Assembly (NCBI RefSeq): GCF_029222925.1
Contig: NZ_JARHUI010000003.1
Span: 124,001 to 188,000, forward strand
Reading direction: 5' to 3'
Origin: Algoriphagus sp. CAU 1675
GTDB lineage: Bacteria > Bacteroidota > Bacteroidia > Cytophagales > Cyclobacteriaceae
DNA length: 64,000 nucleotides
In this document: positions 44,122-53,514 of the stretch, piece after piece
Layout: each line of letters opens with the position of its first letter
How positions within the stretch are numbered: position 1 is the first letter of the stretch
Program-made: the position numbers and the translations under genes
Notes under the pieces: model-generated
Told to the model about the DNA's origin: nothing
What the model saw: only the letters and a program-made list of their open reading frames with translations
The model's database searches: none

Positions 44122-45945
44122 ATGAAACAAATCTGTTTATCAATTACCCTTCTTTTACTGTTTTTCACCGCCGGATTTACCCAACAAAAATCTCTAAAAA
44201 CTCCATGGGCCGATCAGGTGGATCAATCCAATCCTCTTCCTGAATACCCTAGACCACAACTCGTTAGACCGGATTGGCAAAATCTGAATGGCAAATGGAA
44301 CTATGCTATTTTGCCCAAAGGCGGAAATCCTTCTGAGTTTGATGGGGAAATTCTGGTTCCTTTTGCAGTTGAATCACTAATCTCTGGGGTGCAAAAGAAA
44401 GTAGGAGAAGAAAATGAATTATGGTATGAGCGAGAGTTTGACTTGGATTTAACCCGTTCGAAAAGGAGGATTTTACTTCACTTTGGAGCTGTGGATTGGG
44501 AAGCGGAATTTTGGGTAAATGGTAAATCTGTAGGTTCCCACAAGGGTGGATTTGATAGTTTTAGTTTTGATATCACAGAATTTCTTCAAAAAGGAAGCAA
44601 ACAGAGTATCAGGGTCAGAGTTTGGGATCCCAGTGATGCAGGTCCACAACCCAGAGGAAAACAAGTCAAAAAACCTCGAGGCATTTGGTATACCCCAGTG
44701 ACTGGTATTTGGCAGACCGTTTGGTTGGAGTCCGTTCCCGAAAGTTATTTGAGCAGCATCTATTCTGTAACGGATTGGGAAAATTCCTCACAAATCTTTT
44801 ATCCGGAGATCCATTCTTCAAGTGAAGATTTAGATCTGGAAATAAGTTTGTTAGATAAAGGTACTGTAATTTCTACTTCAAGAGGAAAAGCCAATTCTCC
44901 AATTAAGATTCAACTTTCAGATCCAAAGCCTTGGTCTCCCGACCAACCCTTTTTGTACGATGTAAAAGTCCGTGTCCTCAATGGAAAAAAATTGGTGGAT
45001 GAAGCCAATTCCTATTTTGCATTTCGGGATGTGAAAATGGCAAAGGATGATACAGGGCATCAGCGTATTTTCCTGAATGGTAAAGCTCTTTTCCAGTACG
45101 GTCCTTTGGATCAGGGATGGTGGCCTGATGGTTTGTATACGGCACCTACAGAGGAGGCCTTGGTATTTGATATAGAGAAAACCAAGGAAATGGGATTCAA
45201 TATGATCCGAAAGCATGTGAAAGTTGAACCTGCCCGTTGGTATTACCATACGGACCGTCTGGGGATGTTGGTTTGGCAGGATATGCCAAGTGGAGACATG
45301 GGAAATAGATGGGAAGTGCGACCTGGAATTATCCGGGAGGGTGTAAATAAGGAAAGAACTGCAGAGTCGGAATCCATATTCAAAACCGAATGGACTGAGA
45401 TCATGCAAGAATTTAAGTTTTTTCCTTCCATTGTTGTTTGGGTGCCTTTCAATGAAGCATGGGGACAGTTTAAGACTTCAGAAATTGTGGATTTAACAAG
45501 AAAACTGGATCCCAGCCGTCTAATCAACAGTGCCAGTGGAGGAAATTTTGAAATGAATGGAGCCACAGTAGTAGGGGATATCTTGGACTTACATAATTAC
45601 CCAGACCCAGTGATGCCTGATCCGGGGATCTTTGGAAAACATAGCATTATGGTTTTGGGAGAATATGGTGGTTTGGGACTTCCATTGGAGGGACACACCT
45701 GGCAGGACAAGGACAATTGGGGCTATCAGAGTTTTCAGTCTGCTGAGGAACTGAAGGCCAGGTATGAAGGATTTATTGAGGACCTGCTCAAGTATATTCC
45801 CAAAGGCCTAGCTGCTGCTATTTACACCCAGACTACCGATGTGGAAGTAGAAACCAACGGTCTGATTACCTATGACAGAAAAGTGATCAAACTCCCCGTA
45901 ACTGAATTAAAGAAATTGCATCAAAAGTTGTACTTCACTCGGTGA
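44122..45945 (+). CDS. Secreted GH2 glycosidase, short three-domain type
   Basis: A 607-residue exported enzyme. A signal peptide (residues 1-20) precedes the GH2 jelly roll (about 45-205), an immunoglobulin-like domain (about 210-300) and the catalytic barrel. The acid/base is E445 in VPFNEAWGQF and the nucleophile is E514 in VLGEYGGLG. No LacZ-type C-terminal domains are present. Substrate could be a beta-galactoside, glucuronide or mannoside. It shares an operon with the preceding GH2 gene and ends at a long terminator. Confidence 0.87.
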   Translation: MKQICLSITLLLLFFTAGFTQQKSLKTPWADQVDQSNPLPEYPRPQLVRPDWQNLNGKWNYAILPKGGNPSEFDGEILVPFAVESLISGVQKKVGEENELWYEREFDLDLTRSKRRILLHFGAVDWEAEFWVNGKSVGSHKGGFDSFSFDITEFLQKGSKQSIRVRVWDPSDAGPQPRGKQVKKPRGIWYTPVTGIWQTVWLESVPESYLSSIYSVTDWENSSQIFYPEIHSSSEDLDLEISLLDKGTVISTSRGKANSPIKIQLSDPKPWSPDQPFLYDVKVRVLNGKKLVDEANSYFAFRDVKMAKDDTGHQRIFLNGKALFQYGPLDQGWWPDGLYTAPTEEALVFDIEKTKEMGFNMIRKHVKVEPARWYYHTDRLGMLVWQDMPSGDMGNRWEVRPGIIREGVNKERTAESESIFKTEWTEIMQEFKFFPSIVVWVPFNEAWGQFKTSEIVDLTRKLDPSRLINSASGGNFEMNGATVVGDILDLHNYPDPVMPDPGIFGKHSIMVLGEYGGLGLPLEGHTWQDKDNWGYQSFQSAEELKARYEGFIEDLLKYIPKGLAAAIYTQTTDVEVETNGLITYDRKVIKLPVTELKKLHQKLYFTR

Positions 45946-45975
45946 AAAATTCTGGACTGACTAAACCAAGTTGGT

Positions 45976-46023
45976 AAAGAGATCAAAAAGGAAGGATATT
46001 TTAGCTTCCTTTTTGATCTCTTT
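45976..46023 (+). terminator. Long intrinsic terminator
   Basis: Perfect 19-bp stem starting AAAGAGATCAAAAAGG with a ten-base loop and T-tract, ending the GH2 operon. It can also act on the convergent minus-strand gene. Confidence 0.9.
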
Positions 46024-46044
46024 TTTTCTTTTTTATCGACGCTG

Positions 46045-47787
46045 TTAGCGAGCGCTAAATCGGTAAAAAAGGTTTACTCCGAAATTATTGTATTTATAGT
46101 TTTCGTTTAGGTTTTCATAGAGTTGATACTCTAAACCCCTGCTATTCGCACGACTTGAATCAGTGCCGGTATATTGCATATTGTATTGAACGACTGAATC
46201 CAGTTTTTCTCCTCCTGACAACGTACTTAGATTATATGATAGACCTAAACCTAGGGATGTATTAGGAATCTGGAAATTAACTCCCACAATATATCTGGTT
46301 AATGTTTTATCGTTTCCTGGGTATCCAGCACCGTCATATTCAAAATTGGGCGCGCTTATATCATATTTATCTGGAAATAGAACATCCTTACCAAACGTTG
46401 CATAAGGTTGGACATATTTAAATGGCAGATTCAACCCAGCTGAAAATCCTAAACCGAAAGCTGTGGTAGAAATAGTGGCAGTCTCCGGCATAACCAAATT
46501 CCACCCTTCACGATAAATTGAATAAGTTTGTACAGGAAGAACATGATAGCTTGCTCTCAAGTCTAAACTTATTGCTAAGAAATTCATCGCCATTACCAAA
46601 CTAGTTGAAGAGGGCTCCTGAGCGTATAAGTCACCAATACTTGAAAAGTTTCCTACATGATAAATTCCTAAATGGCTCCAGCTTGATTTTCTTTCCGGAT
46701 CTAAAACTGTGATCACTTCTTCTAATTCTTGATCAATGATATCCCCCATAGCCGAAAGCCCCTGTGCTAATTGAACATATCCACCAATTTCATTCATTTT
46801 AAGCTTTACATCATTCGAAAAATAAATTTTTTGAGCTTCCTCATATTTTTTATATGCCTGGAATGCATACATACTTCCCATTTCCCAAAGCTGATCTCCT
46901 TCTGCTTCTAATGCTTTAGCCTGCAGCATTTTAGCTCTTAAGTCAATTGATTCTTTACTGTTGTAAATTTTATCCATCTCCTTCAGATGCTCTTTATGTT
47001 TTTGCAAGGCTTCAGCTCTTCTTTTCTCAGCCGCCTCTAATTCTTGAGCCTGTATTGATTCAGTATCCGATTGTTGCTGATCTAGCAATTCTTTATTCGC
47101 TTGATCTATTTTTAATTTTTCAAGTTTTTTTAGCTCTTCTAATTGCAGGTTTTCTTTTTGAATTTTTTCCAATCGTTCAAGCTCTTCCTTTTCTTCTTGC
47201 TCTTTTTTAAGTCGTTCTTCCTCCTTTTTTTCAAGCTCCTGTGCCTCCCGTTCCAGTTCATCAATTCTTCTCTGTAACGCAGCTACTCCGTCTAAATAAA
47301 CCTTTGTAATTATGACTTTGTCAATCCAAATTTGATTACCGTCATCTTTACAAAACCGTGAAACTTTGCTTCCAGGTGCGGCATTGGTGTCAGATATGTT
47401 TTGACAAGTCGACTCTTTTAATCCATGAACTTTAATTTGATAATTTATTGCCCTGACCTTCAAAGCAGAAAAATATTCTTTTAGTGAACCATCAAAAGAG
47501 TAATCATGGTATACTTTGCCCTTATATTCAATACCATAGAGCGTGTTTACTCCTCCAACAAATGATACAAATTCCAGGTTAAACCCTTTACTTCCGAATA
47601 ATCCGCTGTCATTATTATTCCAAGTTAAATCAAACCGTCCAAGAATACTGACGCTTAACCCTTGTTCGTATATCGGTGCTGGATCACTATATCCTGTAGA
47701 GTAGGATTGTCCGAAAAGAACTGTAGGGGTAAAGCAATATGCTAGTATGGCTACCCATAATCTCTTAAGCTTATTTGTTTTTTGCAT
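46045..47787 (-). CDS. Coiled-coil plus beta-barrel envelope protein of unknown function
   Basis: A 580-residue exported protein (signal peptide 1-26, ending VLFG). A beta-rich N-terminal domain (about 30-165) contains a possible disulphide pair C128/C146. Residues 168-272 are an almost uninterrupted Glu/Lys/Leu coiled coil, followed by further helices (280-360). The last 215 residues alternate short strands and turns like an outer-membrane barrel and end LFYRFSAR. Total plan: periplasmic or surface beta domain, long helix, barrel. I do not recognise the family. Codon use and the upstream gap look more AT-rich than neighbours. Transcribed alone. Confidence 0.75.
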   Translation of the reverse strand: MQKTNKLKRLWVAILAYCFTPTVLFGQSYSTGYSDPAPIYEQGLSVSILGRFDLTWNNNDSGLFGSKGFNLEFVSFVGGVNTLYGIEYKGKVYHDYSFDGSLKEYFSALKVRAINYQIKVHGLKESTCQNISDTNAAPGSKVSRFCKDDGNQIWIDKVIITKVYLDGVAALQRRIDELEREAQELEKKEEERLKKEQEEKEELERLEKIQKENLQLEELKKLEKLKIDQANKELLDQQQSDTESIQAQELEAAEKRRAEALQKHKEHLKEMDKIYNSKESIDLRAKMLQAKALEAEGDQLWEMGSMYAFQAYKKYEEAQKIYFSNDVKLKMNEIGGYVQLAQGLSAMGDIIDQELEEVITVLDPERKSSWSHLGIYHVGNFSSIGDLYAQEPSSTSLVMAMNFLAISLDLRASYHVLPVQTYSIYREGWNLVMPETATISTTAFGLGFSAGLNLPFKYVQPYATFGKDVLFPDKYDISAPNFEYDGAGYPGNDKTLTRYIVGVNFQIPNTSLGLGLSYNLSTLSGGEKLDSVVQYNMQYTGTDSSRANSRGLEYQLYENLNENYKYNNFGVNLFYRFSAR

Positions 47788-48128
47788 ACATTATAAAATC
47801 ATCAATTGATAAGGTTCAATCAAAACCTCCAATTATACAAAAAGTTGAATCTATTATTATATAAAATAAATTAATATATAGATAAATTTAAATTATTGAA
47901 TTTTTGGGTTAAAAATGAACTTAAAGAATAAGAATTTGATGGTCAGCTCTTTTCTATTAGACCTCATTCAAAAGAAAAACAACAAGATAAATTCCGTGGA
48001 TTATAAATTTTGAAATTAAGTTTTCTAAATGGGATAAATAAAAAAGCTGAGATTTTCTCAGCTTTTTTAATGGATTGCCAGTTTTCTGGTTTTAATTATC
48101 TGATTTCCAGATATTGAGTAGTTATTTT
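47788..48128. other. AT-rich intergenic gap
   Basis: 341 bp between two minus-strand genes. It contains the hppD terminator at 48041-48067. The rest is very AT-rich and should carry the promoter of the coiled-coil/barrel gene. I see no supported frame or repeat in it. Confidence 0.6.
48041..48067 (-). terminator. Intrinsic terminator of hppD
   Basis: Perfect 12-bp stem AAAAAGCTGAGA / TCTCAGCTTTTT with a three-base loop. Confidence 0.85.
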
Positions 48129-49223
48129 TTAAAGATTGCCTCTCAATTCTTGCTCTCGCTCAATTGCCTCAAAAAGAGCCTTGAAATTTCCTTTTCCAAA
48201 AGAAGTGGCTCCTTTTCTCTGGATAATCTCAATAAAGAGGGTTGGTCTATCCTGAAGTGGTTTGGTGAAAATCTGAAGCAAGTATCCCTCATCATCTCTA
48301 TCCACCAAGATATTCAAATCCTTCAAAGGCTGGATATCCTCATCGATTTCCCCAACACGTTCCAATAGGTCATCGTAATAGGTCCCTGGTACTTCAAGGA
48401 ATTCCACGCCTCTTCTTCTCAACTCTCCTACTGTATGGATAATGTCATTGGTGGCAATAGCCATATGCTGAACTCCCGGCCCATTGTAAAAATCCAGATA
48501 TTCCTCAATCTGGGATTTCTTTTTCCCTTCCGCCGGCTCATTGATTGGGAATTTGATGTACCCGTTTCCATTGGAAACCACTTTGGACATCAATGCTGAG
48601 TATTCTGTGGAAATATCCTGGTCATCAAAGGTAATCAGGAGTTTAAAACCCATTACATTTTCGTAAAACTCCACCCAATGATTCATTTCACCCAGTTCCA
48701 CATTGCCTACACAGTGGTCAATGTATTCCAAACCTATTGGCTCAGCTTGGTAGGTACTTGTTTTTGGGATATATCCTGGTAAAAATACACCCTTGTAATT
48801 CTTCCGCTCGACGAAAGTATGAATGGTATCTCCGTAGGTTTTGATGGAGGAAACCTTCACTTCACCAAACTCATCCTTCAGGATTTTAGGTTCGGACACA
48901 GACTCCGCGCCTCTAGAGGTAGTTTCCCACCAGGATTTTTCAGCATCATCCACCCAAAGTGCCAACACTTTTACACCGTCACCATGCTTTTGGATATGCT
49001 CTGCAATTGGATGATCGGATTGTAAAGGAGATGTTAATACCAAACGGATTTTGCCTTGCTTGAGCACATAGGAAGCCCGATCTCTAACTCCGGTCTCAGG
49101 CCCTGAATAGGCGATGAGTTCAAAACCAAAGGCATATTGATAAAATAAAGCGGACTGCTTGGCATTACCAACGTACAGTTCGACATGATCTGTTCCGTTG
49201 ATTGGAAGGAAATCTTGTGTCAT
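48129..49223 (-). CDS. hppD: 4-hydroxyphenylpyruvate dioxygenase
   Basis: A 364-residue non-haem iron enzyme that converts 4-hydroxyphenylpyruvate to homogentisate in tyrosine breakdown. Two VOC domains are present. The iron ligands fit H170 (EYIDHCVGN), H253 (GVQHMAI) and E332 (FIEIIQRKG). The C-terminal FGKGNFKALFEAIEREQ helix gates the active site. Other homogentisate-pathway genes are not in the window. Confidence 0.95.
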   Translation of the reverse strand: MTQDFLPINGTDHVELYVGNAKQSALFYQYAFGFELIAYSGPETGVRDRASYVLKQGKIRLVLTSPLQSDHPIAEHIQKHGDGVKVLALWVDDAEKSWWETTSRGAESVSEPKILKDEFGEVKVSSIKTYGDTIHTFVERKNYKGVFLPGYIPKTSTYQAEPIGLEYIDHCVGNVELGEMNHWVEFYENVMGFKLLITFDDQDISTEYSALMSKVVSNGNGYIKFPINEPAEGKKKSQIEEYLDFYNGPGVQHMAIATNDIIHTVGELRRRGVEFLEVPGTYYDDLLERVGEIDEDIQPLKDLNILVDRDDEGYLLQIFTKPLQDRPTLFIEIIQRKGATSFGKGNFKALFEAIEREQELRGNL

Positions 49224-49299
49224 GTTAAAGTTATTTTTTGGGTTTTGGTCTAAGACAAAGGTACAGATTCTCCCAAATATTATTTGGTGAATTCCAAAC

Positions 49300-50307
49300 T
49301 TATTCCTGAGGGTTCCTATTGATGTAGAGTGTGAGCCAAGCCATTATCAGGATAGAAAAGGTTTCCGGACCTATGTTGGAATTAAAGCTTAGCCAAAGCA
49401 ACAGCCCATACCACAAAGGGGCAAAGACAAAACCTATCAGAAACTTAAATGTCGATACGAAGACCGGGTCTTTGATTTTGCTTTTGATCCCTAGCCAAAA
49501 AAGGAACAGAGGAAAATGAAAAATCTTCATCATCTTGTTAATGACTGTGCTCTGAGACTCCTTAGAACCCTTTTCAGGTTTTTTGTCTTCAAAAAGAAAA
49601 GCATCAACTTCATTTTTATTGCTTACGTCAATTCCATTTTCGATTAGCTTCTTTAAGGTTTCCTTGTACCCTTCAAGAGGAATTTCGACGATGAGTTCTT
49701 TCAAGGCTCGCTCTACGGATTTGGTTAATTTGCCTGACTGAGCTGAACTCATCTTTACAGGTATGCATTTTCCAAATCTCAACCGGACAATACTCCCTGA
49801 TTTTTGGTGGGCACTGTAATCTATACCCACAGGAAGAATCACCGGTTCTTTTTCCGGAAATCGTTCTTTTAAGCCAAATGCCATTCGGGTAAAGCCTTTG
49901 CTTAAGGGAAAGAGGTTTCTTTCCAGATGGTGGGTTCCCTCTGCAAAAATGATGACCGTTCCGTTATCCTTCAGCACCTCGTAGGTTTGATCGAAGGTTT
50001 GCTGATTTTGTGTAATGGTTGAAAAACCATCCCGGACGCGGAATACAGGGAGCATCCTGATAAAGTTCAGCAACTTTGCCACAAAAGGTTTTTTAAATGC
50101 CGAAGCCCTAGTCAAAAACCATGGCTTTAACTTTGATTGGGTGGCGATCAGAAGTGGGTCAATTAAGGCATTTTGGTGGTTAGCGACGAGGATGATAGGG
50201 ACGTTTTTAGGAATATTCTCTTTTCCTTGAACAATGATTTTCCGAAAATATCCATGCAGGGCAATATTTACTAAACCCGTTAGGAATGCATTAATCAGAT
50301 TTTTCAT
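49300..50307 (-). CDS. PlsC-family acyltransferase with C-terminal membrane helices
   Basis: A 335-residue membrane acyltransferase of the 1-acylglycerol-3-phosphate type. The catalytic HX4D motif is in VANHQNALIDPLLI, and the substrate-binding motif is FAEGTHH. About 100 residues beyond the core form two C-terminal hydrophobic helices (about 260-335), longer than simple PlsC. Acyl acceptor unknown. ATG 50307 is chosen because it overlaps the upstream transporter stop by ATGA; the frame otherwise extends to 50367. Confidence 0.85.
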   Translation of the reverse strand: MKNLINAFLTGLVNIALHGYFRKIIVQGKENIPKNVPIILVANHQNALIDPLLIATQSKLKPWFLTRASAFKKPFVAKLLNFIRMLPVFRVRDGFSTITQNQQTFDQTYEVLKDNGTVIIFAEGTHHLERNLFPLSKGFTRMAFGLKERFPEKEPVILPVGIDYSAHQKSGSIVRLRFGKCIPVKMSSAQSGKLTKSVERALKELIVEIPLEGYKETLKKLIENGIDVSNKNEVDAFLFEDKKPEKGSKESQSTVINKMMKIFHFPLFLFWLGIKSKIKDPVFVSTFKFLIGFVFAPLWYGLLLWLSFNSNIGPETFSILIMAWLTLYINRNPQE

Positions 50308-51206
50308 TCGAGTTTTTTGAATAATAAGGTTATTCCCATTCCTGCGATTAGGTGCCAAATTCCCCAAAAAGCGGTAATGATGGCCATCCCTCCAAGGCCC
50401 GCAAAATAAGTGAAAATCAATACTAGCCCCAAACCTGAATTTTGGATTCCGGTTTCTATGGTTAATGTTTTAATATCAGCAAAGGGCAGTTTCCCCATTT
50501 TCCCGGTTAAATATCCCGTGCTCAAGGCAAGTAGATTGTGTGCAAAAACCCAAAGAAAAATCACCGAAATGTACTTTAGAAAAAGATCGAAATTTCCGGC
50601 GAAAGCTAGGATTACAAATGCCGAGAAGATCAAAATGCTGAGGGGTTTCAGAATCTTGGAAACTCTGAAGGCAAGAACTGGGGCATAAGTATTCGTCAGT
50701 ATTCCCAATACCAATGGAATACCCAGTATTAAGGAGACAGTCAGTAAAACTTCCTGAATATCTAAATGAATCTCGGTCAAAAGGAGAGAAGTGGGAGGGT
50801 ATAGTCCAGCCCAAAGGGCAAAGTTCAATGGAGTGGCGACTACCGACAATAAACTTGAAAAGGCTGTCAGACTGACTGATAATGCGGTATTTCCCTTGGC
50901 TAGGTTACTGAGAAAATTGGAGACATTTCCGCCTGGACAGGCTGCAACTAGGAACATCCCCAATGCCACACTCGGCGGTGGTTGAATAAATATGATCAGG
51001 CACCAAGTCAAGAAAGGCAAGAATGCGAATTGTGAAAGAACCCCTAAAACGAAGGATTTTGGATTTTTCACCAAATATTTAAAGTCTTCGAAACGAAGAT
51101 CCAGTGCTACTCCATACATGATCAAGGCTAAGGCCAGATTAAGGGCAAGAAGGTCATTAGGAGAAAAATTGAGGCGGATTGAATCAAGTTCGTGGATCGG
51201 GTTCAT
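50304..51206 (-). CDS. BASS-family (bile acid:sodium symporter-like) transporter
   Basis: A 300-residue inner-membrane protein with about nine helices. LALIMYGVALDLRFEDF and LVAACPGGNVSNFLSNLAKGN are signatures of the SBF/BASS family, and EPTGIQNSG-like ETGIQNSGLGLVL is the second sodium-site element. Substrates of bacterial members include pantoate, pyruvate and taurocholate; nothing here decides. Translationally coupled to the acyltransferase gene. Confidence 0.88.
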   Translation of the reverse strand: MNPIHELDSIRLNFSPNDLLALNLALALIMYGVALDLRFEDFKYLVKNPKSFVLGVLSQFAFLPFLTWCLIIFIQPPPSVALGMFLVAACPGGNVSNFLSNLAKGNTALSVSLTAFSSLLSVVATPLNFALWAGLYPPTSLLLTEIHLDIQEVLLTVSLILGIPLVLGILTNTYAPVLAFRVSKILKPLSILIFSAFVILAFAGNFDLFLKYISVIFLWVFAHNLLALSTGYLTGKMGKLPFADIKTLTIETGIQNSGLGLVLIFTYFAGLGGMAIITAFWGIWHLIAGMGITLLFKKLE

Positions 51207-51483
51207 TGTAGCCTAAAAATCCATGGAATTGGGAATATATCAAAACCTCTTGGTAAGATTTGAAAGTTTTGAAGAGTGAATGTCTTTGTTGTGTGTTGTT
51301 TAGATCTTCTGGTTTTTTCAAGAAAGTTTTTGACGGATATATTACTTCTCATCTACATGATTTATGTCAGTTGGAGGCTAGAAACTATGTTTTTTCATGC
51401 CTGTTTATCCCGCTTTTTCGTAAAATAAACATTAGTAAGGAATTAAAATTCAGTGGTTTGAATCATTTAAATATTATATAGTT

Positions 51484-52236
51484 ATGAAAACTCTAAAGAA
51501 TAAAGTAGCCATTATCACAGGATCTGGTTCCGGTATTGGAAAGGCAGCAGCAGTCCTTTTTGCAAGGGAAGGGGCAAAGGTGGTTGTATCTGATATCAAT
51601 GAGGAACATGGGCAATTGGTGGTGGCAGAAATCCAGAAAAATGGTGGGGATGCATTCTTTGTAAAAGCGGATACATCCAAGCCTGAGGACAATGAGGCTT
51701 TGGTAAAAGCTACTGTCCATAAATATGGCAAATTGGACATTGCTGTCAACAATGCAGGTGTAGCAGGTCCAATTGCTCCGACAGGAGAATACCCAATTGA
51801 TGGCTGGCTAAAAGTGATCGGAGTGAACTTATCAGGGGTATTTTATGGAATGCATTACCAGCTTCAGGCCATGGAAAAAAATGGAGGAGGAAGCATAGTC
51901 AATATCGCTTCCATTTTGGGTGCAGTCGCCGCCCAAGGTTCCCCAGCTTATACCGCTTCCAAGCATGGGGTAGTGGGGCTTTCCAAAGCTGTGGCATTGG
52001 AATATGCTTCCAAAAATATTCGGGTCAATTCCATTGGGCCCGGGTATATCATGACCCCGATGTTGGCTGGCGCCCTGGATGATGAGGCGATTAAAATGGT
52101 GTCATCCCTTCATCCTTTGGGAAGGTTGGGCAAAGCCGAAGAAGTGGCGGAATTGATCCTCTGGTTAGGTTCTGATAAATCTTCCTTTGCTACAGGTGCA
52201 TACTATCCAGTTGACGGAGGGTATTTGGCCCAATAA
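51484..52236 (+). CDS. Short-chain dehydrogenase/reductase
   Basis: A 250-residue classical SDR. The cofactor motif TGSGSGIG is at residues 12-19, NNAG near 89-92, and the catalytic Ser-Tyr-Lys is in NIASILGAV and PAYTASKHG. RVNSIGPGYI follows, as in FabG-like enzymes. The D after the second beta strand (VVVSDINEE) favours NAD(H). Substrate unknown; single gene with its own terminator. Confidence 0.9.
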   Translation: MKTLKNKVAIITGSGSGIGKAAAVLFAREGAKVVVSDINEEHGQLVVAEIQKNGGDAFFVKADTSKPEDNEALVKATVHKYGKLDIAVNNAGVAGPIAPTGEYPIDGWLKVIGVNLSGVFYGMHYQLQAMEKNGGGSIVNIASILGAVAAQGSPAYTASKHGVVGLSKAVALEYASKNIRVNSIGPGYIMTPMLAGALDDEAIKMVSSLHPLGRLGKAEEVAELILWLGSDKSSFATGAYYPVDGGYLAQ

Positions 52237-52242
52237 ACAAAG

Positions 52243-52268
52243 AACCCGCATCGAATTCGGTGCGGGTT
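52243..52268. terminator. Bidirectional intrinsic terminator
   Basis: Stem AACCCGCA / TGCGGGTT, extended inward by a self-complementary CGAATTCG, between the convergent SDR and amidohydrolase genes. Confidence 0.8.
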
Positions 52269-52283
52269 TCTAATTTTTGAAAT

Positions 52284-53303
52284 TTAGTCTTCTATTCCTT
52301 CAAACTGACTTGGGTCTAAATTGAAGAATCGGACTGCATTGTTAAAGAAAATGTCCCTTTTTTGATCTTCGGAAAGGTAGTTGGCATTTTCGATTACACC
52401 AATGGATGTTTCCAAAAGCTCCGGCCATACCATCAGGTCTGTTCCGTATAGGATTCTTTTTCCAAATCCTGCCTGAACCAATCTTTCTAGATACATGTGG
52501 ATTTCTTCCAGTGGATAACTCCAGATGAATCCGGCCAAATCCACATAAACATAAGCATTGGCTCCCATCAAGGCGATCATTTCATCTATCATAGGATAGC
52601 CTGCATGCATTACCCAGATTTTCAATTTAGGATGACGTGCCAGCATGTCTTCCAATAAGAAAGGGTTGCCCATGGATGCACGGTATTTAGGAGAGGTAAT
52701 GTTAGCCATACCATTTCCACCTGTTCCCATGTGAATCCCTACTGGGATTCCAAGTTTCTCAGCTACTCCAAAATACTCATCCAATGACATATCACTTGGA
52801 GACATACCTTGGTACTGAGGTGCCACCTCACCCATGACTTGGTAAAATCCATTGGAGAGGGAATCCTCAAAAGCTTCTACTGTCATTTGTTCGGCATTAC
52901 TTATTCCCAAGGATGGAATTACCCGCTTTGGAGCAGCTGCTTTCCAGCGATGAAGGATTTCTGCATCTCCACTTGCTACAAATGTGATATTCAGTCTTTC
53001 GGCAGTTTCCATCAATTTCTGCTGAAATTCTTCCGTACTTTTTGCCGCCTTCAAGGGACGTGCACAGTCTGTATTGATAAATGATGGGGGAGTCTGCTTG
53101 GGGCCACTTCCCGGCATATTGGAAAGGAACCAAGGACAAAGATCATTTGCAAAATTCGGGTTGATCTGGGAAGCATGCACGTGTACATCGATGATAGGAG
53201 CGTGCTTTTTTGCTTCTTGGGCTTGACTGACTTCAGACAGACCCATTATTCCTAATCCAAAAAGAAGGAATCTTCCATAGGTTGAGAAAAGGTTATTTTT
53301 CAT
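52284..53303 (-). CDS. Exported amidohydrolase (ACMSD-like TIM barrel)
   Basis: A 339-residue metal-dependent hydrolase. A signal peptide (ending SQAQ, about residue 29) precedes the metal motif DVHVHAS. GIHMGTGG and VMHAGYP supply later metal histidines and GTDLMVWPE the final Asp. This is the amidohydrolase-related branch that includes decarboxylases. The frame extends to 53345, but ATG 53303 starts the signal peptide. Substrate unknown. Confidence 0.85.
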   Translation of the reverse strand: MKNNLFSTYGRFLLFGLGIMGLSEVSQAQEAKKHAPIIDVHVHASQINPNFANDLCPWFLSNMPGSGPKQTPPSFINTDCARPLKAAKSTEEFQQKLMETAERLNITFVASGDAEILHRWKAAAPKRVIPSLGISNAEQMTVEAFEDSLSNGFYQVMGEVAPQYQGMSPSDMSLDEYFGVAEKLGIPVGIHMGTGGNGMANITSPKYRASMGNPFLLEDMLARHPKLKIWVMHAGYPMIDEMIALMGANAYVYVDLAGFIWSYPLEEIHMYLERLVQAGFGKRILYGTDLMVWPELLETSIGVIENANYLSEDQKRDIFFNNAVRFFNLDPSQFEGIED

Positions 53304-53459
53304 TGGTTTTGAATTGATTTGGCCTAATCTAATCAATTGTGTCATTATGAAAAAATAAAGAATGACAAAGTGCTTTAACTAGATATAAACAGTTTGGGAG
53401 TTAAGATTTTGGAAAAGATTGATCCATGTATTTACCTAGCCGAATTGCTCCAGCTAAAT

Positions 53460-53493
53460 AAAAAGGGGTAGATGATTTCATCTACCCCTTTTT
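53460..53493 (-). terminator. Terminator of the RND efflux operon
   Basis: Stem of about 15 bp AAAAGGGGTAGATGA / TCATCTACCCCTTTT, 22 bp past the last gene of the operon. Confidence 0.87.
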
Positions 53494-53514
53494 ATTTTAT
53501 TGATGGATTTAAGC

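Noticed and set aside
41297..45945. GH2 pair as a polysaccharide utilisation locus
   Set aside because: No SusC/SusD pair, sulfatase or sensor regulator is next to it; a small glycosidase operon is all that can be claimed.
2790..51206. ArsC-like protein plus BASS transporter as an arsenic resistance system
   Set aside because: They are 47 kb apart, the ArsC-like protein lacks its catalytic Cys, and the transporter looks like SBF rather than Acr3.
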